A stretch of 64,000 nt of DNA from DATAOG01 sp963753685 (lineage in GTDB: Bacteria > Pseudomonadota > Alphaproteobacteria > Geminicoccales > Geminicoccaceae): contig CAVWDE010000018.1 of NCBI GenBank assembly GCA_963753685.1, forward strand, positions 1 through 64,000, given 5' to 3'. Made by a program: the position numbers and the translations under genes. Below the pieces are notes generated by a model. It saw only the letters and a list, made by a program, of their open reading frames with translations. It was not told the origin of the DNA and did no database searches. Each line of letters begins with the position of its first letter. The stretch's first letter is position 1. Below are positions 34,625 to 43,906 of the stretch, in pieces.

Positions 34625-37564
34625 CTAGGGCAGGTCGCGCGCGAGCCGCACGCCGTTGGTGTAGTAGCGCACGCTGGCGTCGTAGCTCAGCCGGCTGGTG
34701 ACCGTCGAATAGCTCTGATCGTGGCGCCAGGAGCCGCCGCGCAGGACGCGCTGGGTGCAATCGCCGTCGGTGCGCGCGCGCGCATCGCCGGGCGCGCCGC
34801 TATGATCCGGATTCCAGCAGTCCGCGACCCACTCCATGACCCCGCCGCTCATGTCATAGAGGCCGAACGGATTGGGCGCATAGCTGCCGACCGGGAGCGG
34901 CGCCTTGCGGTCCCACTTGCCGCCGCAGCTGTCGCAGTCGGCGTTGCCGGTACCGATCGCCTCGCCCCACCAGTAGCGGGTCTTGGTGCCGGCGCGCGCG
35001 GCATATTCCCACTCCGCCTCGCTCGGCAGTCGGTAGGGCTGGCCGGTCACCTTGCGCAGCCAGGTCAGGTAGCCCTGCACCTCGTTCCAGCTGATGTTGT
35101 GGATCGGCGAGTTGGCGGTCGCGTCCTGCATGGTGGGCATGGACTGGCAGGCGCCGGCATCGATGCAGGCCTGCCACTGGCCGACCGTGAGCTCGTATTT
35201 GGCGAGCGCGAAGGGCTTGGCGATCGTGACCCGGTGCGCCGGCTTCTCGCTCCAGTGTCCGCTGTCCGAGCCCATCACGAAGCTGCCGGCCGGGATCTGG
35301 ACCATCTCGGGGCAGTATTCGCAGTCCTTGATCACGCCCGCGATCCGGGCCACCGGCAGGGCCGCCTCCTCGACCTTCGGGGCCACTTCGGGCTTCGCCT
35401 TCGGCCGGATCAGCTGGCCGAAGATGAAGCCGCGCTGACCGTCCTCGGTCTCGACCTGGTACCAGTCGCGGCTGTCGGCCAGCCCGACCACGCGCAGCGT
35501 GGCGCCGCCGGTCACCGTCCCCACCCGCGCGGTATCGGCGCTCGGACCCTGCCGGATGTTGGAGGTGCGGACCGCCTCGTACTCGCCCCCGATCGCCACC
35601 AGCTCCGGGCTCGGCGGCGCCGGCGCGGCACCGGGCGGCGCCGGCAGGTTGCGCTCGGCAACCGGCGGCTCGATCGCCGCTTGCTGGGTCGCGGCGGGCG
35701 GGGTCGTCGGCTGGCCTTGGGTCAGCGCCGGCACGTTGCGTTCGGCGACGGGCGGTTCGATCGCGGCCTGCTCGGTCGGCGCCGGCACGGTCGTGGTCTG
35801 GCTCGGCGGCGTCGGCACGCTGCGCTTGGTCGCGGGCGGCTGGGTTGCCGCCTTCGCGGTCGTGGCCGGGGCGGTCGTGGCCGGGGCGGTCGTGGGCTGG
35901 GCTGGCGGCGTCGGGAGATTGCCTTTGGCGGCGGGCGGTTCGATCGCCGCCTGCTGGGCCGGCGCCGGGGCGGTCGTGGGCTGGGCTGGCGGCGGTGCGG
36001 GCGCCTGCGCCATGGGCGGCGCCGCCGCCTGCGCCGTCGGCGCCTGACCGGACGGGGGGGCCTGCGGCGCCGGCGTCGTGGTCACCCGGTCGTTCTCGAT
36101 CTCGGCCACCCCCGGCAGGTTGATCTGCAAGGTCGAGGAGACGCTGGCGCCCTGCGGGTCGGTCGCCTTGAAGGCAAAGTTACCGAACGCACCCTCGGTG
36201 CCGGCCTCGAGCACCAGGTGCGCGAGCGCCTCGTTGGTGAGCTGGTCGCCGGCCTTGACCGGCCGATTGCCGTCCTTGATCACGCCCCGCCCGGGAACCT
36301 CGAGCACCGTGATGGTCAAAGGATCGCCCTCAGGGTCGACCGGCGGCGTGATGTTGAGCGGAATCGCGGGCATCGTCAGGATGCTGGCGGAGGCGATTAC
36401 CGGCGGTTGGTTGGCGCGCTCGACCGTGATCGCCAGCCGGCCGATGGTCGTGCCGCCGTGGTCGTCGCGCAGCAGGAAGGCAAACGAGCCCGCGTCGCCG
36501 GCCGCGCCACGGGTCGGACTGTAGGTCGCGCCGGTCAGCTGGTCGGCGCCGAGGACGTCGCCGACCGCGAGCGCCCGATCACCGATCTTCACGGTTCCCT
36601 TGGTGGGCAGGCTGCTGATCTCGGCCGTCAACCGATCGCCGTCGGGGTCCATCGGCTGGTCGATCCCGAGCGGGGTCGGGCCGGCGTCGTCGAGCACCTG
36701 GAGGGGTGCCAGACGGGGCAGCTCGGGCGGCCGGTTGGGCTTCGGCGGGATGAAATAGAACGGCTCGGCACCGAGCGCGTCGTAGGTGCGCGGCTCCTGC
36801 CGGTAGGCGGTGGTCTCGAGCACCGTGTCGCGCACCTTGCGGAACAAAAGGTTGAGCTCGAGCCCCGGCTCCTCCATGTGCTTGAGCAAAGCGGCGGTAT
36901 AGGGGCTGTGCGTGCCGTTGCCGTCGACCGCGACCTCGCCCGGGCGGGTCGCGAAGGCGATCATGGTGTTGCTCGGCAGGTTGTCCATGCGCGCCATGCC
37001 CTCGCCGACCAGGCGCGAGCGGATCGGGCCCAGCACCCGACGCAGCTGCTCGGCGAGCGGGTTGTCCCGGCAGGCGTCGATGATCACCAGGCCCAGACGC
37101 TGCGCCTGGCCGACCTCGCCCATCACCAGATTGAGCGGCAGGGCCTCATACAGCAGGTCGCGCTCGCGCTCGAGGGTGGCGTCGATCGGCAGCAGGTAGT
37201 TCTCGCCGGCGACCTGGACGCCGTGGCCGGCATAGAACACCACCGCGGCATCGGACCCCTCGGCCTTGAGGCCGAAGTCGCGCAGGGCGTGCTGCATCCC
37301 GAGCTGGTTGAGATCGGTCCGCAGGTCGACCTCGAAGCCCGCCCGCGTGAGCGCCTCGGCGATCGCTTTCGCGTCGTTGCGCGGATTGGGCAGCTCCTCG
37401 GCGTGCTGATAGGCCGAGTTGCCGATCACCAGCGCGACCCGTTTGGCGGCCGCGGCATCACCCGCGGTGCCGAGGCCGAGCCCGAGCACGATCAGCCCGA
37501 TCAGGACTCGCAACCGGCGCACCGACGTTGTCCTCCTTTCGTTCCGGTCTCTCCGAGGATACAT
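34625..37564 (-). CDS. Secreted caspase-like protease fused to SH3 and formylglycine-generating-enzyme-like domains
   Basis: This is a protein of 979 residues. A signal peptide (about 1-40) leads into a caspase/peptidase C14 domain (41-265) with the catalytic dyad H114 (FYAGHGVQ) and C165 (IIDACRDNP). Two Ig/cadherin-like segments (about 280-490, PVDPEGDPLTI) follow, then a Pro/Ala/Thr linker with four repeats of about 25 residues, an SH3-like domain (about 656-720, SNIRQGPSADTARVGTVTGG) and a C-terminal SUMF1/FGE-like domain (about 745-979, MVQIPAGSFVMGSDSG, YRLPSEAEWEYAARAG, VLRGGSW). GAGGGTGG precedes the ATG at 37564. Periplasmic or surface action is likely; substrates unknown. Confidence 0.88.
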   Translation of the reverse strand: MYPRRDRNERRTTSVRRLRVLIGLIVLGLGLGTAGDAAAAKRVALVIGNSAYQHAEELPNPRNDAKAIAEALTRAGFEVDLRTDLNQLGMQHALRDFGLKAEGSDAAVVFYAGHGVQVAGENYLLPIDATLERERDLLYEALPLNLVMGEVGQAQRLGLVIIDACRDNPLAEQLRRVLGPIRSRLVGEGMARMDNLPSNTMIAFATRPGEVAVDGNGTHSPYTAALLKHMEEPGLELNLLFRKVRDTVLETTAYRQEPRTYDALGAEPFYFIPPKPNRPPELPRLAPLQVLDDAGPTPLGIDQPMDPDGDRLTAEISSLPTKGTVKIGDRALAVGDVLGADQLTGATYSPTRGAAGDAGSFAFLLRDDHGGTTIGRLAITVERANQPPVIASASILTMPAIPLNITPPVDPEGDPLTITVLEVPGRGVIKDGNRPVKAGDQLTNEALAHLVLEAGTEGAFGNFAFKATDPQGASVSSTLQINLPGVAEIENDRVTTTPAPQAPPSGQAPTAQAAAPPMAQAPAPPPAQPTTAPAPAQQAAIEPPAAKGNLPTPPAQPTTAPATTAPATTAKAATQPPATKRSVPTPPSQTTTVPAPTEQAAIEPPVAERNVPALTQGQPTTPPAATQQAAIEPPVAERNLPAPPGAAPAPPSPELVAIGGEYEAVRTSNIRQGPSADTARVGTVTGGATLRVVGLADSRDWYQVETEDGQRGFIFGQLIRPKAKPEVAPKVEEAALPVARIAGVIKDCEYCPEMVQIPAGSFVMGSDSGHWSEKPAHRVTIAKPFALAKYELTVGQWQACIDAGACQSMPTMQDATANSPIHNISWNEVQGYLTWLRKVTGQPYRLPSEAEWEYAARAGTKTRYWWGEAIGTGNADCDSCGGKWDRKAPLPVGSYAPNPFGLYDMSGGVMEWVADCWNPDHSGAPGDARARTDGDCTQRVLRGGSWRHDQSYSTVTSRLSYDASVRYYTNGVRLARDLP
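35620..35985 (-). repeat. Repeat-coding linker of the caspase-like protein
   Basis: Four in-frame repeats encode units close to QAAIEPPVAERNVPTPP followed by QPTTAP. The two copies nearest the SH3 domain are the most alike, as expected of recent duplication by slippage or unequal crossing-over. A flexible, extended spacer is the likely role. Confidence 0.7.
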
Positions 37565-37624
37565 GATTCCACCCTCAAGGCCAGAATCCTTGTGCACTGG
37601 TTCACACCCGGGCACGTTTTCCGC

Positions 37625-38786
37625 TCATCGCAACGGCGGGTCCGCATCGGCCGCTGGCCGCAGTCGGAAGCGGAGCGGCAGCAGGTCCTCGGCCACGATA
37701 CCCTGACGGAGTAGATCGTCCGGCAGGACCCCGTCGACCAGTAGGCTGGCGGCGGCGCGCGCCAGCGCGGGCGCGGTCTGGATGCCATAGCCGCCTTGCC
37801 CCGCGAGCCAGAAGAAGCCCGGCACCGCCTCCTCCATGCCGACCACCGGGGTCTGATCGGCGGCGAAGGTCCGCAGTCCCGCCCAGCGCCTGGGGACGCG
37901 CAGGACCCGAAAGCGGGTCGCCCGCTCGATCCGGTCGACCGCGAGCGCGATGTCGAGCTCGTCGGGCTGGACGTCCGAGGGCGGCATCGGCGTCGCGTCC
38001 GCGGGCGAGCCCAGCAGCAGGCCCGATTCCGGCTTGAAGTAGAACTGCTCCTCGGCGTCGATCACCGCCGGCCAGTCGCGCTCGACCGGCGCCGACGGCT
38101 CGAACAGGAAGGCGGTCCGCCGCTTGGCCACCAGGCCGATCGGCGTGACCCCGGCCAGCTCGGCCAGCTGGTCGGCCCAGGCGCCGGCGGCATCGACCAG
38201 CACGGCCGCCTCGAACGGCCCGGCCCGGGTCTCGACCCGCCAGGGCGCAAAGTCGGTCGCGATCCGGACCACCTCGGCGTCGGTGATCAGCTGGCCGCCG
38301 CGGGCGCGCAGGCCCTTGAGATAGGCCTGATGGATCGCGGCGACGTCCAGGTCCATGGCGCTCGGGTCGTAGATCCCGGCGGCGATGTAGTCCGGGCCGC
38401 AGCGCCGGCAGGCGGGCGAGCAACGCCGCGCGGTCCAGGCGCTCGAGGCCCTGGGCCTGGGCCGGCGCGGTCTCGGCCATCAGCCGGTCGAGGGCCGGGA
38501 TCTGGTCGGCGCGGGCGATGAAGAGCGCGCCGCGCGGCGCCAGCACAGCATGGTCGGCGAGGCCGTCCATCTGCTTCTGGTAGAAGCGGTGGCTGGCCAG
38601 GGTCAGCGCGCGGATCACCCGGTTGCCATGAGCGGGCGCGAACACCGCGGCGGAGCGGCCGGTCGCGTGGTAGCCCGGCTGGCGCTCGCGCTCCAGCAGC
38701 ATCACCCGGGCGTAGGGGGCGAGCTCGTAAGCGGCCGAAGCGCCGGCAATGCCGGCCCCGATCACCAGCACATCGCAGCTCTGCAT
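37625..38786 (-). CDS. FAD-dependent oxidoreductase (DAO family), internal frameshift
   Basis: Two overlapping frames form one flavoprotein of about 386 residues. The first begins MQSCDVLVIGAGIAGASAAY (FAD motif) and runs to LPALRP. The second continues YIAAGIYDPSAMDLDVAAIH to the stop, ending with GFFWLAGQGGYGIQTAPALA, the C-terminal flavin contact. An extra base in the GGG/CCC run at 38394-38396 breaks the frame; without it LRPDYIAAG reads through. The family includes glycine/D-amino-acid oxidases and 2-hydroxyglutarate oxidases. The lesion may be a sequencing error. Confidence 0.83.
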
Positions 38787-38931
38787 GCGCAAGTCTCCCC
38801 GCCCGGACGATCGGCTCGCGACCGCGGCGGGTCCGTCTTGCACCCGGTGGGGCAGCGGAGCAAGATCGCCCGCGTCAGGAGCGCGTGACCCGGAGCTCCG
38901 GCGGGCGTCGGTCAACCGGGGGAGGATCACC

Positions 38932-39306
38932 ACGATCGACCACATCGGGCTCAGCGTCAGCGACTATGAGGCGAGCAAGGCATTCTACCTCAGAGCGCTC
39001 GCGCCGCTCGGCTACGCGCTGGTGATGGAGGTCCCGGAGGCCGGCCCCGCCGCGGGCCTCGGCGCGGCTGGCAAGCCGGACTTCTGGATCGCGGGCGGCG
39101 GCGCGACGATGCCCCACACCCACATCGCCTTTCGCGTCCGCGAGCGCGCCACCGTGCGGGCGTTCTACGAAGCCGCGCGGGCGGCCGGCGCGCGCGACAA
39201 CGGCGCGCCCGGCCTACGCCCAGCGTACCACCCGAACTACTAGGGCGCCTTCGTGCTCGATCCGGACGGCCACAACATCGAAGCGGTCTGCCACGACCAG
39301 GAATGA
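38932..39306 (+). pseudogene. VOC/glyoxalase-family gene with ACG in place of the start and an internal TAG
   Basis: The frame encodes a VOC metalloprotein: IDHIGLSVSDYEASKAFYLR, PHTHIAFRVRERATVRAFYE, YHPNY, then after an amber codon at 39241-39243, GAFVLDPDGHNIEAVCHDQE. Homologous proteins usually read HPNYYGAFV, so the TAG replaces a tyrosine codon in the same frame. GGGGGAGG is followed at ideal spacing by ACG (38932) where ATG is expected. Two separate point lesions suggest real inactivation. It overlaps nothing and follows a divergent flavoprotein gene. Confidence 0.7.
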
Positions 39307-39387
39307 CTTTCCCACTTCATACTACCATAATTTGTGCTAGAGGAGCTCGCAGGATCAAGATCTAGCTTCGGAGTCGTTGGCGCGCAG

Positions 39388-39831
39388 ATGCCGGGCCGGA
39401 AGATGGAACGCAGGCGACCCTTGCCCCTCGAGCTGCGCCTGCTGTGGTGGCTGCTCAAGCTGGTCTGGCGTCTGCCGGTCTGGTTGCTGACGCTGACGGG
39501 CCTGTTGCTCTGGCTGCTTGCCTGGCCCCTGCGCCGGCCGGGCGCGGCCCTGGTCGCGTGGCCGAACGCCGACACCTTCTACCGCTCGCATTCCTGGCGG
39601 CGGGCGCGGATCGATGCCTTGGAGGCCAACCGGCAGCGCTACGGCACGCTGACCTGCGAATGCTGCCTGACCAGCGCCACGAGCCAATGGCACGTCGACC
39701 ATATCCGGCCACGCTCGAGCCGCCCGGAGCTCGCCCTCGAGCCCGCCAATCTGCAGATCCTGTGCGCCGACTGCAATCTCGGCAAAGGCGTACGCTACGC
39801 GACCGACTGGCGCTATCAGGGGCAGAGTTGA
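39388..39831 (+). CDS. Membrane-anchored HNH endonuclease-like protein
   Basis: This protein of about 147 residues has two hydrophobic segments near the N-terminus (LLWWLLKLVWRLPVWLLTLT and LLLWLLAWPL) followed by an HNH domain: CECC, then QWHVDHIRPRSS, LEPANLQILCADCNLGKG. The paired cysteines and the HVDHI/N/H-like core are complete. HNH nucleases are normally soluble, so the membrane anchor is unusual. The start is uncertain (39334, 39388 or 39403), and none has a strong ribosome site. Possible role in DNA uptake or defence is speculative. Confidence 0.75.
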   Translation: MPGRKMERRRPLPLELRLLWWLLKLVWRLPVWLLTLTGLLLWLLAWPLRRPGAALVAWPNADTFYRSHSWRRARIDALEANRQRYGTLTCECCLTSATSQWHVDHIRPRSSRPELALEPANLQILCADCNLGKGVRYATDWRYQGQS

Positions 39832-39864
39832 TGCGGGCGCCAGACGATCGGGAAGGGTGACCGG

Positions 39865-41178
39865 ATGCCGGCCGCCGATCGCCTGTGGATCACCGACGCG
39901 CGCGTGCCGCTTGGCCTGCTGGAGGGCGAGTTCGGCGACGCGGGCGAGGGCTTGGCGCGGGTCGACATCGAGCTCGCGGGCGGGCAGATCGCCCGGGTCG
40001 GGGCGGCGGGCAGTCAGGCCCTGCCGCCCGCGGCCGCGCGCATCGACCAGGCCGGCGGTCAGGTCTGGCCCGGGCTCGTGGATCTGCACACGCACCTCGA
40101 CAAGGGCCACATCTGGCCGCGTGCCGAGAACCCGGACGGCACCTTCGGCGCCGCGCTCGAAGCCGTCCAGCGCGATCGGTGCGCCCATTGGTCGGCCGGC
40201 GACGTCAGGGCCAGGTTCGAATTCGGGCTGCGCTGCGCCCATGCCCACGGCACGGTCGCGATCCGCACCCACATCGACAGCCGGCCGCCCCAGCACCGGA
40301 TCTCCTGGCCGGTCTTTTCCGAGCTGCGCGCCGAATGGGCGGACCGGATCGCGCTGCAAGGCGTCTGCCTGGTGCGGGTCGAGGACATGGCCGGCCCGTT
40401 CGGCGTCGAGATCGCCGATCTGGTGGCGGCCCAGGGCGGCGTGCTCGGCTGCGTCACCTTCATGATCCCCGAATTGGACGCGGTCCTCGAGCGGATCTTC
40501 AGGCTCGCGACCGAGCGCGGCCTCGATCTCGACTTCCACGTCGACGAGAGCCTGGACCCGACCGCCCGCTCGCTGGATCACATCGCCAGGGCCGCGCTCC
40601 GCCACGGCTTCGCTGGCAAGATCGTCTGCGGCCACTGCTGCTCGCTCAGCGTCCAGGAGCCGGACGAGGCCCTGCGCACCCTGGATCTGGTCGCCAAGGC
40701 CGCAATCGCGGTCGTGAGCCTGCCGATGTGCAATCTCTACCTGCAGGACCGGGTGCCCGGGCGCACCCCGCGCCGGCGCGGGGTGACGTTGCTGCACGAG
40801 CTCGCGGCGCGCGGCATCGCGGTGGCGCTCGCTTCCGACAACTGTCGCGACCCGTTCTTCGCCTACGGCGATCACGACCTCATGGAGGTGTTTCGCGAGG
40901 CGGTCCGGATCGCTCATCTCGACCGGCCGGTCGGCGCATGGCCCGCCGCCGTGACGCGCACGCCGGCCGACGTCATGCGCCTGGCGGGGCGCGGCGTGAT
41001 CGGTCCCGGCGCGCCCGCCGATCTGGTGCTGTTCCGCGCCCGCGACTACGGCGAGCTTTTGTCCCGGCCGCAGGCCGATCGGATCGTGCTGCGCGCCGGG
41101 CGGCCGATCGCGACCAGGCTGCCCGACTACCGCGAGCTCGACGGGCTGCTTGGCCGGGTCACCGCTCAGCCGCCGTAG
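39865..41178 (+). CDS. Amidohydrolase, cytosine deaminase (CodA)-like
   Basis: This protein of 437 residues has the amidohydrolase metal motif WPGLVDLHTHLDKGHIWPRA (HxH at about residues 75-77), GTVAIRTHIDSRPP, LDFHVDESLDP with the third histidine, IVCGHCCSLS with the fourth, and LASDNCRDPFFAYGDHDLM carrying the catalytic aspartate. This set is that of cytosine deaminase and related pterin or isoguanine deaminases. The substrate may be a pyrimidine or pterin. It overlaps the convergent hydrolase gene by 13 bases. Confidence 0.88.
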   Translation: MPAADRLWITDARVPLGLLEGEFGDAGEGLARVDIELAGGQIARVGAAGSQALPPAAARIDQAGGQVWPGLVDLHTHLDKGHIWPRAENPDGTFGAALEAVQRDRCAHWSAGDVRARFEFGLRCAHAHGTVAIRTHIDSRPPQHRISWPVFSELRAEWADRIALQGVCLVRVEDMAGPFGVEIADLVAAQGGVLGCVTFMIPELDAVLERIFRLATERGLDLDFHVDESLDPTARSLDHIARAALRHGFAGKIVCGHCCSLSVQEPDEALRTLDLVAKAAIAVVSLPMCNLYLQDRVPGRTPRRRGVTLLHELAARGIAVALASDNCRDPFFAYGDHDLMEVFREAVRIAHLDRPVGAWPAAVTRTPADVMRLAGRGVIGPGAPADLVLFRARDYGELLSRPQADRIVLRAGRPIATRLPDYRELDGLLGRVTAQPP

Positions 41179-42098
41179 AGATAGCGCCAGACCGGCAGAT
41201 AGAGCAGGCTGCCGTCGTCGCCGCGCGGCGTCGAATCGCCGACCGCCACCGAGCTGTGGGCGTGGTTGGTGGGCGCCGAGGAGGTCAACTGGTGCGAGCC
41301 GCCATAAGGCGGCCTGGTCGCGTCGACGCTGGTCGGCGGGCCGGGCAGGCGCATGATCGCCCAGGCGCGGACAAAACTCGCGAACTGCGGGTCGTTCTCG
41401 TGGCCGAAGGCAAAGAAACGCTCGATCGGGGTCACCGAGGGGGCACTGAGCCAGCCCTGCTCGAGACCCGGGCCAGCCAGCATCACCACCCGGGCGACCG
41501 CGCGGTGCTTGGCGATCAGACCCGCCGAGGCCGCCCCGTGCGAGCGGCCGCTCAGTATGATCGCCGACCAGCGCGGCTGATCGCCATCGAGGAAGAACTG
41601 CCAGTCGCCGCCCGGATCCTTGGCCTGCAGGTAGCGCAGGCCCATGACCACCCGGCGCTCGATGCCGTCGGCCGGCTTGATGTCGATCGCGGGGCTGCGA
41701 TCGATGCCGTCGAAGGCCTCGAGGCGGCAGGCACCGGGGTCGTCGCCACACAGCTTGATGTCGTAGTCGGCGCGGTAGCACGGGCTGAACACATGGAAGC
41801 CCATGGCGGCGAGCATCCGCTCGTGGCCGCGCTTGCCCTCGCCGCAGATGTCGCGCTCACCGGCGCCATGCAGATAGACGATCAGCAGCCCCTTGGGCTC
41901 GACCGCGCGATCGAGGACGGCGAGCTGAAGACCGAGCGCCTGGGTCGCGGCCGGGTCGGCCTGGTCGGCCCGGAACTCGATGTGGGTGAGGGTGGGCGTG
42001 CTCCGATCGACCTGCGGCCGCCCCTGAACGCTGCCGTGGTCGGCCACCCCGCCGGCACATCCGGCCAGGAGCGCCAGCACCAGCGCCGGCCACAACAT
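41166..42098 (-). CDS. Lipoprotein with alpha/beta-hydrolase-like fold
   Basis: This protein of about 310 residues starts with a lipoprotein signal (MLWPALVLALLAGCAGGV, lipobox LLAGC). The body has GLLIVYLHGAGERDICGEG (oxyanion-type HGAG), the nucleophile elbow-like IILSGRSHGAASAGLIAKHR, and SVAVGDSTPRGDD. It looks like a secreted serine hydrolase of an uncharacterised family (BPSS1187-like in style). The start at 42098 is taken because the signal begins there. Its 3' end overlaps the amidohydrolase end on the other strand. Confidence 0.7.
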   Translation of the reverse strand: MLWPALVLALLAGCAGGVADHGSVQGRPQVDRSTPTLTHIEFRADQADPAATQALGLQLAVLDRAVEPKGLLIVYLHGAGERDICGEGKRGHERMLAAMGFHVFSPCYRADYDIKLCGDDPGACRLEAFDGIDRSPAIDIKPADGIERRVVMGLRYLQAKDPGGDWQFFLDGDQPRWSAIILSGRSHGAASAGLIAKHRAVARVVMLAGPGLEQGWLSAPSVTPIERFFAFGHENDPQFASFVRAWAIMRLPGPPTSVDATRPPYGGSHQLTSSAPTNHAHSSVAVGDSTPRGDDGSLLYLPVWRYLYGG

Positions 42099-42611
42099 GG
42101 CGCCAGCCCCGGCACCCCTGACGATGCAGCGCGCGCCTGCGCTCACGCCTGACGGCGGTCGGCGGGCTGATGCCGGCAGGTGGTGTCGCCGCCACGCAGG
42201 GGGGGAGCCAATTCGTAGCATCGGGGGGAGCTGAACCATCCGTGTTCCAGCATGCGACGGGTCAACCTGCGGATGAGCGAGCAGGGCCTCGTCAAGGGCA
42301 CCGAGGCCACAGGCAGCCACTCATCCTCGCGGCACTCGTCCGGCGGCCGATCTGTTCAGCGACGGTCGAGCGGCCCGGCCATCGCGCACCCTGGAGGCAG
42401 GCATTCCACCAGCAGGTCCTGACGCTACCATACCGCCGCCGCGCCGAAAGAGGGAAGCAGGTGCGGGCCGGCCGAACGAGACGACCTTGCCCGACGATCG
42501 CGACCTCAACAACGTGCTCGCGTTTGCCGACGGGACGCGATAAACCGAGAGTATCGGTCGGCGCTGGTCGTCGGTCGTGCCGATGGTCGTGAATCAAATC
42601 TGTGGGGAGCA
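42099..42611. other. Non-coding stretch of about 0.5 kb
   Basis: I see no credible gene. The frames on both strands are Arg/Ala/Pro-rich with no ribosome sites. It separates the leftward lipoprotein hydrolase from the rightward small lipoprotein gene and so should contain both promoters. Confidence 0.5.
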
Positions 42612-42824
42612 ATGCACATGAGGCAGGGCCTTCTCTGGTTGGCTTCGATTGGGCTTCTTCTTTCCGGCTGCGCCGGGCACAGCAAGGCCTACGACGATGC
42701 CTTTGCTGATTGCCAGGCCCAGGCGGTGAAGCAGTCGGAAACCGCGGGCGTACCCGACGATCAGCGCTCCGGATGGATGGAGAACTACATCAACGGGTGC
42801 ATGAAGAAGAAGGGGGTCAGCTAG
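42612..42824 (+). CDS. Small lipoprotein of unknown function
   Basis: This protein of 70 residues has a lipoprotein signal (MHMRQGLLWLASIGLLLSGC, lipobox LLSGC at residues 17-21) and a short hydrophilic body with a second pair of cysteines (FADCQAQ and INGCMKKKG). GTGGGGAGC lies just before the ATG. It resembles small entry-exclusion or YgdI-like lipoproteins in layout only; I do not recognise the family. Confidence 0.7.
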   Translation: MHMRQGLLWLASIGLLLSGCAGHSKAYDDAFADCQAQAVKQSETAGVPDDQRSGWMENYINGCMKKKGVS

Positions 42825-43033
42825 TAGGATAGGGTGAGATCGTCGCGCGTGCTCCAGATGCCTGGCGCCGACCGGCACCGGGCGCTGGTGCCCGCGCCCG
42901 GTCTTCGCGCTGCTCCCGGCTCGTCCCGGGCATGACCGTCAGCGTGGGACCAATCACCGCCAGATAAGCCGGATTCGGCCGATGATCGCGTGGCTTCTGG
43001 AGGACCGTTGGAGGATAAGCCCGGAGGAGCCGC

Positions 43034-43828
43034 ATGTGTCCGCCACGATGCCTGCAGAGCGTCGGCCAGCAACTGAGCGGACGGGCTGCTGAGACCAGGC
43101 GGCTCGCTGCCGGCCGGCCGGCGACGGCGCATCCGGCGCTCGGCCGGAGCTTCAGCCGCTGCCTCGACCTGACCCATGCGCTGGATGCGCGACTTTCCGA
43201 GCTTCGACAGGACGCTTCGCGCTCGAAACCGATCGCTTCGCTCGAAGCGGATGGCTACAACATGGGCCGCTGGCACCTGGTCGAGCACAGCGGCACCCAC
43301 ATCGATGCGCCGCTGCACTTCGCCAACGGCGGCCTCGCGGTCGACCAGATCCCGCTCGAGCAGCTGATCCTGCCGCTCGTCGTGGTCGATATCAGGGCCA
43401 GGGCCGAGGCCGACGCGGATGCCGAGCTGACCCCCGATGACCTCCTCGCGTTCGAGGCGTGGCACGGGCCCATTCCCGCCAGCGCCTGCGTTGCCATGCT
43501 GAGCGGCTGGGACCGGTACGTCAGGTCGGCGACATTCCGCAACGACGATGATCTGGGCATCATGCACTTTCCGGGCTTTCACGCCGAGGCCGCGGCCCTG
43601 CTGATCGAACGCGACGCCGCCGGCATCGCGGTCGACACGCTCTCCCTCGATCGCGGATGCTCGAGCGAGTTCGCGACCCACGCGCTCTGGCTGCCGTCCG
43701 GCCGCTGGGGGCTGGAGGCGCTCGCCAACCTCGCCCTGCTGCCGCCGACCGGGGCGGTGCTGGTGGTTGGCTGCCCGCGGATCGCGGGCGCGACCGGCGC
43801 GCCCTGCCGGGCCTTCGCACTCCTTTGA
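43034..43828 (+). CDS. Cyclase/kynurenine-formamidase-family hydrolase
   Basis: This protein of 264 residues has the signature HSGTHIDAPLHF (HxGTHxDxPxHF, about residues 95-106) that binds zinc in cyclase-family hydrolases, and a conserved-looking GFHAEAAALLIERDAAGIAV helix followed by DTLSLDRGCSSEFATH. Kynurenine formamidase and isatin hydrolase belong here; the substrate is not defined. GGAGGAG precedes the ATG at 43034, although the first 40 residues are Arg-rich and a later start is possible. It lies 79 bases upstream of a FAD oxidase gene. Confidence 0.85.
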   Translation: MCPPRCLQSVGQQLSGRAAETRRLAAGRPATAHPALGRSFSRCLDLTHALDARLSELRQDASRSKPIASLEADGYNMGRWHLVEHSGTHIDAPLHFANGGLAVDQIPLEQLILPLVVVDIRARAEADADAELTPDDLLAFEAWHGPIPASACVAMLSGWDRYVRSATFRNDDDLGIMHFPGFHAEAAALLIERDAAGIAVDTLSLDRGCSSEFATHALWLPSGRWGLEALANLALLPPTGAVLVVGCPRIAGATGAPCRAFALL

Positions 43829-43906
43829 TGCGCGATCCTGGTGGCCGACGACCAGCATCGGACGGGGGTGGAGGGCCGCGGCCTGGCTCCCGGCCGGGAG
43901 AGGCGG

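Noticed and set aside
36078..36524. Plus-strand 148-codon frame within the caspase-like gene
   Set aside because: It is antisense to the Ig-like segments with no start signal.
34721..37714. A very long open frame (997 codons) on the plus strand
   Set aside because: It is the antisense of the caspase-like gene. Its translation is Arg/Gly/Leu/His-rich with no domain pattern, as expected of a shadow frame in GC-rich DNA.
39307..39387. AT-rich patch before the HNH gene as a strong promoter
   Set aside because: A CATAAT -10-like hexamer is visible, but no matching -35 element at proper spacing, so I could not support a promoter call.
39355..41781. An 808-codon open frame on the minus strand over the HNH and amidohydrolase genes
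   Set aside because: It overlaps three well-supported genes, and its translation is repetitive Arg/Asp/Ala sequence without motifs.
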